From NCBI GenBank assembly GCA_024762655.1, contig JANTHB010000012.1, positions 1-52,050 of the forward strand: DNA of 52,050 nucleotides, written 5' to 3'. This DNA is from Bacteroidales bacterium (GTDB taxonomy: Bacteria; Bacteroidota; Bacteroidia; Bacteroidales; VadinHA17). The position numbers and the translations under genes are program-made. Below the pieces are notes generated by a model. The model was given only the letters and a program-made list of their open reading frames with translations, did not search any database and was not told the origin of the DNA. Shown here piece by piece: positions 18,401 to 26,940 of this stretch; the stretch's first letter is position 1; each line of letters opens with the position of its first letter.

Positions 18401-19171
18401 GAGATTGCCAGTCTGGTAAATGCCTACAACCGGATGATAGATGAATTGGCCCGGAATGTGGAACGGCTGGCAAAATCGGAACGGGAGAGCGCCTGGCGAG
18501 AGATGGCCCGGCAAATAGCCCATGAGATCAAGAATCCCCTGACCCCTATGAAGCTGAGCGTACAACAGTTACAGCGGGCCCGGGAAGACCGTGCTGAAGA
18601 TTTTGATGCCCGGTTTAAAAAACTGACCCAGACGTTGATCGAGCAGATTGACAGGCTTTCCTATATCGCTTCGGCCTTCTCTAATTTTGCCAGGTTGCCG
18701 AAGATGAGAAATGAGCCGGTAGATATTATCGGGTTGTTGAAAGACACGGTTTTTCTTTTCCGTGCGCAGCGGGAAATAGAATTTGTTTTTCAGGCACCCG
18801 ATCTGGATGAACTTTGGGTGTTTGCTGACAAGAAACTCCTGGAAAGCGTTTTTACCAACCTGCTGAAAAATGCCATGCAGTCCATTATGGACCGGAAGGA
18901 TGGTAAAATAGAAGTCATCGTTGAAAAAAGAATCGATGAGAATAAGGTCAGGGTGCTGGTACGGGATAATGGAGAGGGAATCCCGGCCGGGATGGAAGAG
19001 AGGCTTTTTGAACCGAATTTTACCACCAAATCATCCGGAATGGGAATGGGACTGGCCATCGTTAAGAAGATTGTGGAAGATGCGGGTGGAAGGGTGTGGT
19101 TTACACAGAATGAAGACATGGGGACAACATTTATAGTAGAATTACCGCTTTATGCACCCGTTAGTGAGTAA
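15479..19171 (+). CDS. Large NtrY-like sensor histidine kinase
   Basis: The 1230-aa membrane protein has one TM near the start (about 13-25), an extracytoplasmic stretch to about 205, then a block of TM helices (about 205-460). A second extracytoplasmic region (about 470-695) is followed by a TM near 700-720 and another at 755-775. A third sensor segment to about 915 and a TM (about 920-945) lead to a HAMP (about 945-1000), then HisKA with H1015 in IAHEIKNPLTPMK. The C-terminus is a HATPase domain with DNGEGIPAG and GMGMGLAIVKKI. The NPLTPM form of the H box is typical of NtrY-like kinases. No response regulator lies beside it, so its partner and signal are unknown. Confidence 0.88.
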   Translation: MNEIMGLLRSKYYRFLLLSAFSLALGVGLESRFSKQLYEHAVYRHFQKKIYTRERVMLDLMEAVKARIPETGNKFYELLDAGEKKKMRDQELALFLYRNDSLVFWSDNTISVSRKIPPKEALVYLGKGWYICHELKDSALTITGLELVKRQYQYENKYLKPKFFRGAWMDPGYAVSTIPAENGVPVKSLNGDFLFSLVRKGSAPAGLLNVLSAIFYFLSLIFFYISLIRFFRVHPDKGRLLLPLVFLVLVLLKYLMERWNIPASVYSMSLFSPYYFAYSDWIPSLGDFFILSVFVFFFFYLAWIVFPVKDFVRGKRIMTGWVFTGILASGLFFFGVTELLYQLILNSSLSFEPYKVLSINIYSLIGIISVGMLFMAFILFTDKVMEYPVPMSAKVIATGLIASAVAYLFFVYVFGFHIHYPVLGAFLLLLVALKIKQKSVYASLLILSALTGLYATWFIMDRSFEKEKQNMKVLTVSLGAEHDPVAELMMGDISQQIENDPELKFIMRKTSYTSADLSNIVQYLTMRFFKGYWKKYYLSVYLCTPEMGLDVNEEQLASCFGFFRDLVNTSGTPIRDTRFYYLDNQNGQISYFGAFYYPSVVPGDSNALFLQLDSRLMYEQLGYPELLLNSAASRELKPGGYSYAKYYNGNLVTQNGDYQYSLTNEAFKRDTSSFSFIRMDGYLHLIYHEKNPVMVVLSIPVRHFKDYLVSFSYFFIFFFLLFSITFFRSVFPVNIQLRPRLLKQKIQWWMISLLLFTLILIGTGSVLFNVRQYRENHYKTLSEKVLSVYVEMEHKLSYEASLDRNWSSPQYASLNDLLVKFSNVFYSDINLYDPAGRLLATSRPEIFEKELTGNHMNEDAYYQLSVLKKSELIQKESLGDLRYLSAYMPFLNNDGHLLAYLNLPYFTKQYVLTREVSNMIVGIVNYMVVMILITVVLAVIISDKITTPLRAIQERIGRFRLGKEYEHIVYKGSDEIASLVNAYNRMIDELARNVERLAKSERESAWREMARQIAHEIKNPLTPMKLSVQQLQRAREDRAEDFDARFKKLTQTLIEQIDRLSYIASAFSNFARLPKMRNEPVDIIGLLKDTVFLFRAQREIEFVFQAPDLDELWVFADKKLLESVFTNLLKNAMQSIMDRKDGKIEVIVEKRIDENKVRVLVRDNGEGIPAGMEERLFEPNFTTKSSGMGMGLAIVKKIVEDAGGRVWFTQNEDMGTTFIVELPLYAPVSE

Positions 19172-19187
19172 ATTTAGGAGAAGTAAA

Positions 19188-19217
19188 TTGCAATAATAAA
19201 GGTTTTGTTTATTTTTG
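19188..19217 (+). promoter_or_regulatory. Promoter of the T9SS adhesin operon (TTG-N19-TATTTTTG)
   Basis: TTG at 19188-19190 and TATTTTTG at 19210-19217 are 19 nt apart, an ideal Bacteroidota promoter. Transcription starts near 19224, so the in-frame TTG at 19215 cannot be the start codon and GTG 19239 is preferred. Confidence 0.78.
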
Positions 19218-19238
19218 TTAGTACTTAGAGAGAGAAAC

Positions 19239-22200
19239 GTGCCGAAAAAGAAACAATATTTTTTCTTCCTGCTTGCCGGAATCCTGTTGTTCACAAAAGG
19301 ATATTCCCAAACTTCTATTTCCGGCATAGTAAACCACTATGCACGTGTTGTTTCCATAGATGGATTTGACAGGATCACCCTGGCCGATGCTTCTGCCTTC
19401 TCGGACGGAGATACTGTACTGTTGGCGCAGATGAAAGGGGTGGGAATTGATGTAGTGGGGACCCATTTTGGAGACCCTCAAAACCCCAATAATGCGGGGA
19501 AATATGAGTTTCTGATCGTTCAGACGGTGGCTGGAAATCAGGTGATATTTACGGTTGACCTGACCAATACTTATGATATTAACGGAGATGTCCAGCTGAT
19601 TAAAGTGCCCGGATATACTAATGTTACAGTTAGCGGGGCCCTTACTTGCCCTCCCTGGGACAGTCTTTCAGGGACTGGCGGGGTGCTGGCCGTGATTGTG
19701 GGTAATACCCTGACGCTGCAAGCAGATATTGATGTCAGTGCAAAGGGTTTTAAGGGAGGGGTACCTGTGGACGGGAACGGGGAGTGTACCAATGCAGATG
19801 CCGGTTATGACTCCCTGTATTTTTCTGCCACTTCAGACAGTGCCGGTGCCAAGGGGGAAGGGATCGCTTCCTATAATTTTTTATCCGGTGGGCCGTTGTT
19901 TCCGTTATATGCCAGAGGAAGAGGACCTTTGTTCACTGGTGGCGGTGGCGGTAATGGCCGTTATTCCGGTGGTGGTGGCGGAGCCAATATGGGCGCCGGA
20001 GGTTGGGGAGGCCTTGAAACCACATCCTGCGGGACACTCCAGGACAGGTACGGACTGGGAGGGAAAGATATTTCCGGAGGTATTTCTACCTGGAAGCAGG
20101 ACAAAAGGATTTTTCTGGGCGGCGGTGGCGGATCCGGTACCCAGTCTGGCGGACTAACGGCAACCGCCGGAGGAAGAGGCGGCGGGATCGTTATTATCAT
20201 GGCCAATGCGATTGAAGCCAATGGTCATACGATTGATGCAAGCGGAGAAACTGTTACGGCCGTTGCCGATGCTGCCGGTGGCGGTGGCGGCGCCGGGGGG
20301 AGCGTGTTGCTTGATATCAATGAATATAAAGACAATCTTACGGTGAGTGCGACCGGAGGACAAGGAGGCACTACCAACGGTACAGACTGCCCTGGTGCCG
20401 GCGGCGGTGGCGGTGGCGGCCTTATCTGGTACAGAAACAATGCCACTGACGGAAACCTGACGAACATTGTTGCAGGAGGTGTTAAGGGAGATATCATCGG
20501 AATATGTGCCAATGCTGCTAATGACGGTGTTGCCGGTATCGTGGCAAACGATCTGAGCCTGGTTTTGTCCGGATTCCTTTTTAATTCCATATACTCTATC
20601 CGGAACGGAGAACTTTCCGATACCCTTTGTGAAGGAGAAATTGTTCCGGAGATCCTGGGTTCTGTCCCCAAAGGAGGAATGGGTCCCTATGATTACAAAT
20701 GGATACGAAGTGCCAACAGAATCCTGTGGGATACACTTGCAGGAGAAACCGGGAGTACGATGAATCTGAATATTGCATTATATGATACGGTGTATTATAA
20801 AAGAGTTGTATCGGATAATTCTCCGACGAAAATTGTGGATGTAAGCAAAGCCGTTGCCATTATTGTACAGCCGGAGATACAACAAAATGTATTCGGTTTT
20901 GACACGGTGATTTGTGCAGGGCAGATTCCGGATGCTGTTTTGCCTGCTTTTCCCTCACCCACAGGAGGCGACGGAACCTATTCTTACTTCTGGGAGGAGA
21001 GCAGCGACGGTGTGACATTTACGCCTGCCACAGGGATGAACACAGGAAGTATTTATCTGCCTCCTGCTTTGTCGGATACAATCTATTATCGCCGGACGGT
21101 ATATTCCGGAAAATGTTCGGATATCAGCGATACCATTTCCATAAATGTCTTGCCTGTCATCGCCGACAACGGCATCGGAGGGGACCAGACCATCTGTCAG
21201 GGAGCTACTTTTGCCCAGCTGACAGGGACCAACCCGACAGGGGGAGATAACAACTATACGTACCAGTGGATCGAAACACCGGATCATAGTGCCTGGGATA
21301 CGGCTTATGGTGTAAACAATACCTCCGTGTATCAACCGGATACTACTTCCCCGCTGTTCCCGGGACAGGTGTTTTACAGAAGAGTGGTCTTTTCCGGATT
21401 ACACCAAACCTGTGCAGATACCAGCAATGAGGTTTCATTGCTTGAATGGCCCGACATTGTCAACAACAATATTTCAGCAGATCAACATCTCTGTGAGGGA
21501 GAAACCCCGGTTCCCCTGAGCGGTACTGTACCTGGTGGAGGAGATGGCTCTTATACCTACCTGTGGGAAGAAAGTGCTGATAGCCTGAATTATACACCCG
21601 GGACCGGTACAAATACGGGCATCGGCTATAGTCCGGGACCTCTGTCAGACACGGTCTATTACCGCCGGATTGTTTTCTCGGACATCTGCCGGGATACCTC
21701 CGGACAGGTTACGATCCTGGTGGATCCCGCCATTGCCCATTATGGTATACAGACCCTCTCCGGAGGGAGAGACACTACGGTCTGTGCAGGACAGCCACTT
21801 AACAGGCTGGTGCCTGAGACAATCCCTGTCACGGGAGGGAACGGCACCTATGATTATCTCTGGAACATCAGTGAAGACGGAGGTGCTACCTGGAGTAACA
21901 GCGGGGGGAATACCCCGGATTATGATCCTGGCACTTTTAATACCACCACCCTGGTGCGTAGGCAGGTGACTTCGGGGATGTGTCAGGTGATAAGCGATAC
22001 GGTGGCTTTTTATATTTTGCCGGAGATCACACAAAACACGCTGCCTGCAGATTATTCCATCTGCATGGAAGATTCAACACTCATCACAGGCAGCCTGCCT
22101 GCCGGCGGGGACGGTGTTTTTGCCTATACCTGGCAGGAGAGTGATGATAATGCATCGTGGAATGGGGCTTCGGGAAACGCTACGGGACAAAATTATCAAA

Positions 22201-23399
22201 CCCCGGGATTAACAGCGGAGAAGTATTTCCGGAGGATTGTTTTCAGCGGCCCGGCTAATACCTGCAGGGATACAACCCCCCCGGTGGGAATCAGTATTTA
22301 TCCTCTGCCCTCGGCAGCCATTCTTCCATTGGATACGACGATCTGTGACGGCACCGGGGTGGATCTTGTATTTCAGGTTAACGGCGTAAACGGTCCGTGG
22401 ACCATTGAGTATAGTGACGGGAACGGAAACGTTGCCACTGCCGGAATAAACTCTACCGCTCCCGAAAATGTTTCTGTCACGCCCGGGTCTTCTGCGGCTT
22501 CAACACAATATACCTATATCCTGTCGGGGTTAACAGATCAGGTAGGATGCAAGGCACGGCCCACCGACCTGACCGGTTCGGCCACTGTGAGAGTCGACGG
22601 ACAACCTCAGGCGGATGCCGGTGGAAACGATGAGGTGTGCGGACTGTCTTACACGTTACAGGGGGTCACTCCCCCCTATGGCACATGGTGGTGGACCGCC
22701 CCTGCCGGGATCAGCCTGTCGGATACCCTGGATGTCCATACAGTAGCTGCGGCTGATACGGAAGGCATCTATGATCTCACCCTGCATGTCTCCAACGGAG
22801 TGTGTCCTGTCCGGACAGATGTTTCTTCCATTACTTTCTGGCAGGAACCCGGCGATATTTTCACCGGTGCCGATACGACCCTGGAACCCGGCGTGAATGA
22901 GGTGACTCTCACTGCTACCTGGCAGGATCCGAGAGTCGGAGAGCTTACCTGGACGACCGAATCAGGTGCTGTTATCGATGATGTAAACAACCTTATTATA
23001 CATGCCAGCAACCTGGATATAGGGGAAAATCTTTTCCATGTGTCGGTTGTCAACGGGGTATGCCCGGCCAAAGTCAGCAGCGTACGGGTGATGGTCCTTG
23101 ATTTTAAAGCGGAAAACTATGCCATCTCTCCCAATCAGGACGGTATTAACGACTATCTTATCATTACAGGGACTGATAACATTGAAAACAGATTGATCAT
23201 TTTTGATCACAGGGGAAATACGGTATTCCACACTGACAACTTCATGCATGCGGATAATCCCGGTACGGTTTACGGATGGAGCGGAGTAAATGACAACAAT
23301 GAGCCCCTGCCCGATGGTACTTATTATTACATACTTGAGCTGAAGGGGAAAATACAGAAAAATATTAAAGGATATATTGTGATCAAGCGAAATAAATAA
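19239..23399 (+). CDS. Large secreted repeat protein with T9SS type-B sorting domain
   Basis: The 1386-aa secreted protein has a signal peptide (PKKKQYFFFLLAGILLFTKG, cleaved after GYSQ). An N-terminal domain (to about 235) leads into a glycine-rich region (about 235-400) with several GGGG clusters. Six consecutive ~95-residue Ig-like repeats (about 463-1020) follow, each with a YTYLWEES-type strand and a VYYRR strand. Less regular domains come next, then the C-terminal gliding-motility-associated domain (about 1288-1386: SPNQDGINDYL, LPDGTYYYILEL). That domain directs secretion through the type IX system to the surface, often with a PorP/SprF partner, and one is encoded next. Likely an adhesin or surface matrix protein; the ligand is unknown. 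Confidence 0.88.
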   Translation: MPKKKQYFFFLLAGILLFTKGYSQTSISGIVNHYARVVSIDGFDRITLADASAFSDGDTVLLAQMKGVGIDVVGTHFGDPQNPNNAGKYEFLIVQTVAGNQVIFTVDLTNTYDINGDVQLIKVPGYTNVTVSGALTCPPWDSLSGTGGVLAVIVGNTLTLQADIDVSAKGFKGGVPVDGNGECTNADAGYDSLYFSATSDSAGAKGEGIASYNFLSGGPLFPLYARGRGPLFTGGGGGNGRYSGGGGGANMGAGGWGGLETTSCGTLQDRYGLGGKDISGGISTWKQDKRIFLGGGGGSGTQSGGLTATAGGRGGGIVIIMANAIEANGHTIDASGETVTAVADAAGGGGGAGGSVLLDINEYKDNLTVSATGGQGGTTNGTDCPGAGGGGGGGLIWYRNNATDGNLTNIVAGGVKGDIIGICANAANDGVAGIVANDLSLVLSGFLFNSIYSIRNGELSDTLCEGEIVPEILGSVPKGGMGPYDYKWIRSANRILWDTLAGETGSTMNLNIALYDTVYYKRVVSDNSPTKIVDVSKAVAIIVQPEIQQNVFGFDTVICAGQIPDAVLPAFPSPTGGDGTYSYFWEESSDGVTFTPATGMNTGSIYLPPALSDTIYYRRTVYSGKCSDISDTISINVLPVIADNGIGGDQTICQGATFAQLTGTNPTGGDNNYTYQWIETPDHSAWDTAYGVNNTSVYQPDTTSPLFPGQVFYRRVVFSGLHQTCADTSNEVSLLEWPDIVNNNISADQHLCEGETPVPLSGTVPGGGDGSYTYLWEESADSLNYTPGTGTNTGIGYSPGPLSDTVYYRRIVFSDICRDTSGQVTILVDPAIAHYGIQTLSGGRDTTVCAGQPLNRLVPETIPVTGGNGTYDYLWNISEDGGATWSNSGGNTPDYDPGTFNTTTLVRRQVTSGMCQVISDTVAFYILPEITQNTLPADYSICMEDSTLITGSLPAGGDGVFAYTWQESDDNASWNGASGNATGQNYQTPGLTAEKYFRRIVFSGPANTCRDTTPPVGISIYPLPSAAILPLDTTICDGTGVDLVFQVNGVNGPWTIEYSDGNGNVATAGINSTAPENVSVTPGSSAASTQYTYILSGLTDQVGCKARPTDLTGSATVRVDGQPQADAGGNDEVCGLSYTLQGVTPPYGTWWWTAPAGISLSDTLDVHTVAAADTEGIYDLTLHVSNGVCPVRTDVSSITFWQEPGDIFTGADTTLEPGVNEVTLTATWQDPRVGELTWTTESGAVIDDVNNLIIHASNLDIGENLFHVSVVNGVCPAKVSSVRVMVLDFKAENYAISPNQDGINDYLIITGTDNIENRLIIFDHRGNTVFHTDNFMHADNPGTVYGWSGVNDNNEPLPDGTYYYILELKGKIQKNIKGYIVIKRNK

Positions 23400-23403
23400 C
23401 CGG

Positions 23404-24327
23404 ATGGTAAAGAAAATTACAGGCATATTGTTTCTAATGTTGGTTGTTATCTCCGGGGTGCAGGGCCAGTATAGTCAATATATGGTTAATGGCCTTGTGA
23501 TCAATCCGGCGTATGCCGGCAGCAGGGATATCTTCAGCCTGTCGGGTAGTTACAAGCAGGTATGGACCGCCTTGCCGGGGGCTCCCAGCTACCAGCAAAT
23601 CAGCACACATATGCCTTTGAAAAATGACCGTATCGGGCTGGGAATGGTACTGGGGAATAATAAGGAAGGGGCTTCTCAGACCATGTACGGTTCTTTTGAT
23701 TATGCCTACCGGATTCATTTCGAAAAATCGGTGTTGTCCCTGGGGCTCAGGGCTACAGCCGAGTATAAAAAGGAAAACTTCGACGGTTTGCATTATGATC
23801 CTGCCGATCCGGTATTTGTCAATAATTCCGTCTTTCAACCGAACTTCGGCTTTGGAATTTATTATTACAACTCACGGATGTTTGCAGGGTTATCCATGCC
23901 CCGAATGATTACCTATGGCATGACAGACTCCTCTTTCACGGAAAATTTAACATCGTATAATCCGAATGATTATCATTATCTGGCAACAGCAGGCTTTTTG
24001 GCAGGAAAAGGAAAGCTGAAATGGAAGCCAACCGTGCTTTTCCAATATTTCGGTTTCCAAAAAGACTACAGCGTGGATCTTAATTCTTTCTTTATTTTAT
24101 TTGATGACAAGGTGTGGCTGGGAGCATCTTACAGGACCGGAGGCAAGACTATTGCCGACCAGGTAGTGGGTCTGATTGAAGTTAAAATCACGGAGCAGCT
24201 TATGATCGGATATGCCTACGATTATACGATGGGGCCTTATAGTTCCATGTTAAGCGGATCCCATGAAATTTATATACGGTTTGAACCTGTACACACGATA
24301 AAGGCCATTAACCCGCGTTATTTTTAG
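23404..24327 (+). CDS. PorP/SprF family T9SS membrane protein
   Basis: The 307-aa outer-membrane protein has a signal peptide (MVKKITGILFLMLVVISG) and the PorP/SprF hallmark QYMVNGLVINPAYAGSRD directly after it, followed by beta-strands alternating GxGxxx patterns. Family members attach or help export specific type-B T9SS substrates and usually sit directly downstream of the substrate gene, as here (4-bp gap after the adhesin). This supports a dedicated pair. The strand-rich C-terminus (HEIYIRFEPVHTIKAINPRYF) is typical of the family. Part of the 19239-25752 operon. Confidence 0.92.
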   Translation: MVKKITGILFLMLVVISGVQGQYSQYMVNGLVINPAYAGSRDIFSLSGSYKQVWTALPGAPSYQQISTHMPLKNDRIGLGMVLGNNKEGASQTMYGSFDYAYRIHFEKSVLSLGLRATAEYKKENFDGLHYDPADPVFVNNSVFQPNFGFGIYYYNSRMFAGLSMPRMITYGMTDSSFTENLTSYNPNDYHYLATAGFLAGKGKLKWKPTVLFQYFGFQKDYSVDLNSFFILFDDKVWLGASYRTGGKTIADQVVGLIEVKITEQLMIGYAYDYTMGPYSSMLSGSHEIYIRFEPVHTIKAINPRYF

Positions 24328-24330
24328 AAA

Positions 24331-25752
24331 ATGAAACGTTATTATTTTCTGCTATTGCTCCTTGTGGTTGGTTCTTTTCCCGGAACAGGGCAGTCTCTCT
24401 GGGAGGTCAGGGTTGCGCCTTTCAGTATGGGGGTTGCCAATGATTATGCTCCTGCTCTTTTCCAGGACGGCATTATCTTTTCGTCCGATCGCATAGATGA
24501 TATTTTTAACCAGTACAGGACGACCTCAGGCGAACGAACCAGTAATCTGTATTTTGTCGTAAAAAAAGACAGCGTTCATTTCGGACGGCCCAGGAAATTG
24601 TTGCCACAGATCAACACTTTTGTCAATGAGGGTCCCGTCTCATATGATGCTACGCATCATGTGCTCTATTTTACGCGAAATTTGTTACTGGATAAGAAAA
24701 ACAAAAAACAACCCAACTTTACGGGTATTTTTTACATTGATTATAGCAATGGGAGCTGGGGTACGGTACATCCTTTCGTTTACAATAATCCGGCTTACAA
24801 TGTGGGACATCCTGCTGTCAGTCCGGACGGGAAAATGTTATTCTTTGCTTCGGACATGCCCGGAGGTTACGGAAGGTCGGATCTTTATGTATGTTACCGT
24901 CAGGGAAACAGCTGGTCGAAACCCAAAAATCTCGGGGGAAAAGTGAACAGTGCCGCCTCCGATTTATATCCATTTTTTCATCCCTCCGGGAGGCTCTATT
25001 TTGCTTCAGACCGTGCCGGCTTCCTGGGTAAGCTGGATATTTTCTTTACCTTTTTCAATGACGGACAATGGATCCTTCCCGTTCACCTGGATGCTCCGTT
25101 TAATTCTCCTGCCGATGATTATGCTTATGTGGCTGACAGTTCTATGCATGCCGGACTGTTTACCTCTTCGCGCCGGGGACGTGATAATATTTTCATGTTC
25201 ACCTCTTTGTTACCCGAGATGAAAGGGTGTAGCCCTTCGGAAGAACCGGCAAATTGTTTTCTCTTTTATGAAACCCAGAGTAAAAATACGGATACCATCC
25301 CGATAAAATATAAATGGGATTTCGGAGATGGTACGGAGGGTTACGGACACACCGTAGAGCACTGTTTTGATAAACCCGGAAAGTACCTGGCCAGGCTTTC
25401 GGTAACCGATACGATTACCGGGGAGACACGTGAATCGGTAGCTACTTACCTGGTGGAAGTGGTCGAATCTCAGGAACCCTATATTACCGCACCCGACACT
25501 TGTTTTGCCGGGGAGGAAATTCACCTGGACGGATTGAAGACTAATATCCCGGGTTTTCAGCCGGAACAATATTTCTGGGACCTGGGCGACGGAAACCTGG
25601 CTGAAGGAAGTGAAATAAAAACAACCTACCATACCCCGGGCGTTTTTATCGTCAGATTGCTGGTAAGGGGCATGACCAATACCGGAAACAGAGTGGATAA
25701 ATGTGTTTATAAAGAGATAAGGGTGCTTAACCGGAAACCGAAAAACCGGTAA
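24331..25752 (+). CDS. PD40 beta-propeller / PKD domain secreted protein
   Basis: The 473-aa exported protein has a signal peptide (MKRYYFLLLLLVVGSFPGTG) and four or more PD40/TolB-like propeller blades (about 35-285, with AVSPDGKMLFFASD, FHPSGRLYFASDRAG and GLFTSSRRGRDNIFMF). Two PKD-type domains follow (about 310-385 with YKWDFGDG; about 390-470 with YFWDLGDG). It lies 3 bp after the PorP/SprF gene. PD40 modules also occur in PorE-type T9SS proteins, but here the TPR and OmpA-like domains of PorE are missing. A periplasmic or surface accessory of the adhesin/PorP pair is the best guess. Confidence 0.8.
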   Translation: MKRYYFLLLLLVVGSFPGTGQSLWEVRVAPFSMGVANDYAPALFQDGIIFSSDRIDDIFNQYRTTSGERTSNLYFVVKKDSVHFGRPRKLLPQINTFVNEGPVSYDATHHVLYFTRNLLLDKKNKKQPNFTGIFYIDYSNGSWGTVHPFVYNNPAYNVGHPAVSPDGKMLFFASDMPGGYGRSDLYVCYRQGNSWSKPKNLGGKVNSAASDLYPFFHPSGRLYFASDRAGFLGKLDIFFTFFNDGQWILPVHLDAPFNSPADDYAYVADSSMHAGLFTSSRRGRDNIFMFTSLLPEMKGCSPSEEPANCFLFYETQSKNTDTIPIKYKWDFGDGTEGYGHTVEHCFDKPGKYLARLSVTDTITGETRESVATYLVEVVESQEPYITAPDTCFAGEEIHLDGLKTNIPGFQPEQYFWDLGDGNLAEGSEIKTTYHTPGVFIVRLLVRGMTNTGNRVDKCVYKEIRVLNRKPKNR

Positions 25753-25761
25753 ACGGTCTGA

Positions 25762-25798
25762 CGGGAAAATTCACGGGTTCCCGGTTTCATTATTTTTT
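25762..25798 (+). terminator. Possible terminator after the T9SS operon
   Basis: CGGGAA (25762-25767) pairs with TTCCCG (25778-25783) and is followed by a T-rich but interrupted tract to 25798. The stem is short and the loop is 10 nt, so this is a weak call. Confidence 0.35.
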
Positions 25799-25948
25799 CA
25801 GTTCCTGTTGCGTTTACGGTATCCTTTTACGGAACAAAGAAAGAAAAGAGACCCTTGTTTCATTTTTTTTTATTTATTTTGAAAGGAAAACAGGAACCTT
25901 TTTCGTATTATATCGTTTGAAAGTGAAGAAACGGAAATATATTTATAT

Positions 25949-26920
25949 ATGCGGAATGTGAAACTGACAGGTTGGTTTATAGTGGTAATCATGTTCTTTT
26001 CCCCGGGCCTGTCAGCACAGCCTGTGCCTGCGGAGGTGGAGAATATCCCTCATCTTGTGACTTTTGGAAATAAAGCGGAGACCTCATGGGGAGATGATGA
26101 TTTTTGCAACATTTTCTTTTTTATTATCCCGAAGACCCATGATGGTCCGGTATATATACGCGTGTATGACCCCGACTGCGGAGGGGATATCGATGAACTC
26201 AACGTGGTTTTTAATACGAAAACAGAGTATTCCATATACGGGGGGGAAGGATGCTGGACGGAGGATATAGACCCCAGCGGAACTTTTAAGAAAGGGAATC
26301 TTTTGGCTTATAAGTTATTTGATACACAAGTAAAATATGATAAAAAATGGTATACCTTCGGGCCGCTGAATCCCACCGAAGGAGAATATGCAGAAGAGTT
26401 TCAGGGCTATATTTTAAAAATCGTCGTGCTTGGGGTGGATGGCGATGACGGGAATCTGTATAACTTTTATCTCAGCACTTCTCCTGATAAAAATATTCCG
26501 GTGGAAGGAGGAGATGCATTTACGTATGAATATGGTTTCCGGTTATGGAACGACACAGTAAATATCTCACATATTTACCCTTATGTCGATAGTCGGGTGA
26601 TTTCAATCAAACAGACCAATTTCGACTGGGATAACGACGGAGAGATACGAACGGTTACCGTTGCCCGCTTATATCAGTTAAATAAGGTTTCCGGAGAAGA
26701 TGAATGGGCGGAGAGCGAGTTTAAGATCTTTGACAAGGAAAAAAACACTTCTTTTGATTTTCAGTTCATCAAAAAAAAGAATCCTATGGTACGGAATAAC
26801 AATGTGGTGATTTCCGTAAGAAACCAATACGGTGAACTGCTTCCTTTCCATACGGTTCCGATTGGCGGTGTCCCCAAGTTCCAGTATGGAGCCGCAGCCA
26901 AACCGATTAAACGCCATTAA
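25949..26920 (+). CDS. Uncharacterised secreted protein (323 aa)
   Basis: I do not recognise a family. The protein has a clear signal peptide (MRNVKLTGWFIVVIMFFSPGLSAQ) and a mature part of about 300 residues rich in beta-strand patterns. Acidic Gly/Asp clusters (DPDCGGDID, LGVDGDDG, NFDWDNDGE) recall metal-binding loops, and a pair of cysteines (CGG...GGEGCW) could form a disulfide. No lipobox or sorting domain was seen. It is preceded by a 196-bp gap from the T9SS genes and followed after 20 bp by the propeller-SpoIIE sensor, so the two are likely co-transcribed; it may supply or sense that receptor's signal, which is inference only. Confidence 0.7.
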   Translation: MRNVKLTGWFIVVIMFFSPGLSAQPVPAEVENIPHLVTFGNKAETSWGDDDFCNIFFFIIPKTHDGPVYIRVYDPDCGGDIDELNVVFNTKTEYSIYGGEGCWTEDIDPSGTFKKGNLLAYKLFDTQVKYDKKWYTFGPLNPTEGEYAEEFQGYILKIVVLGVDGDDGNLYNFYLSTSPDKNIPVEGGDAFTYEYGFRLWNDTVNISHIYPYVDSRVISIKQTNFDWDNDGEIRTVTVARLYQLNKVSGEDEWAESEFKIFDKEKNTSFDFQFIKKKNPMVRNNNVVISVRNQYGELLPFHTVPIGGVPKFQYGAAAKPIKRH

Positions 26921-26940
26921 TTATAATCAGATAAAGATTG

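Noticed and set aside
19961-20671. Long minus-strand frames with Pro/Ala-rich products
   Set aside because: They are the mirror of the glycine-rich segment of the adhesin and have no start signals.
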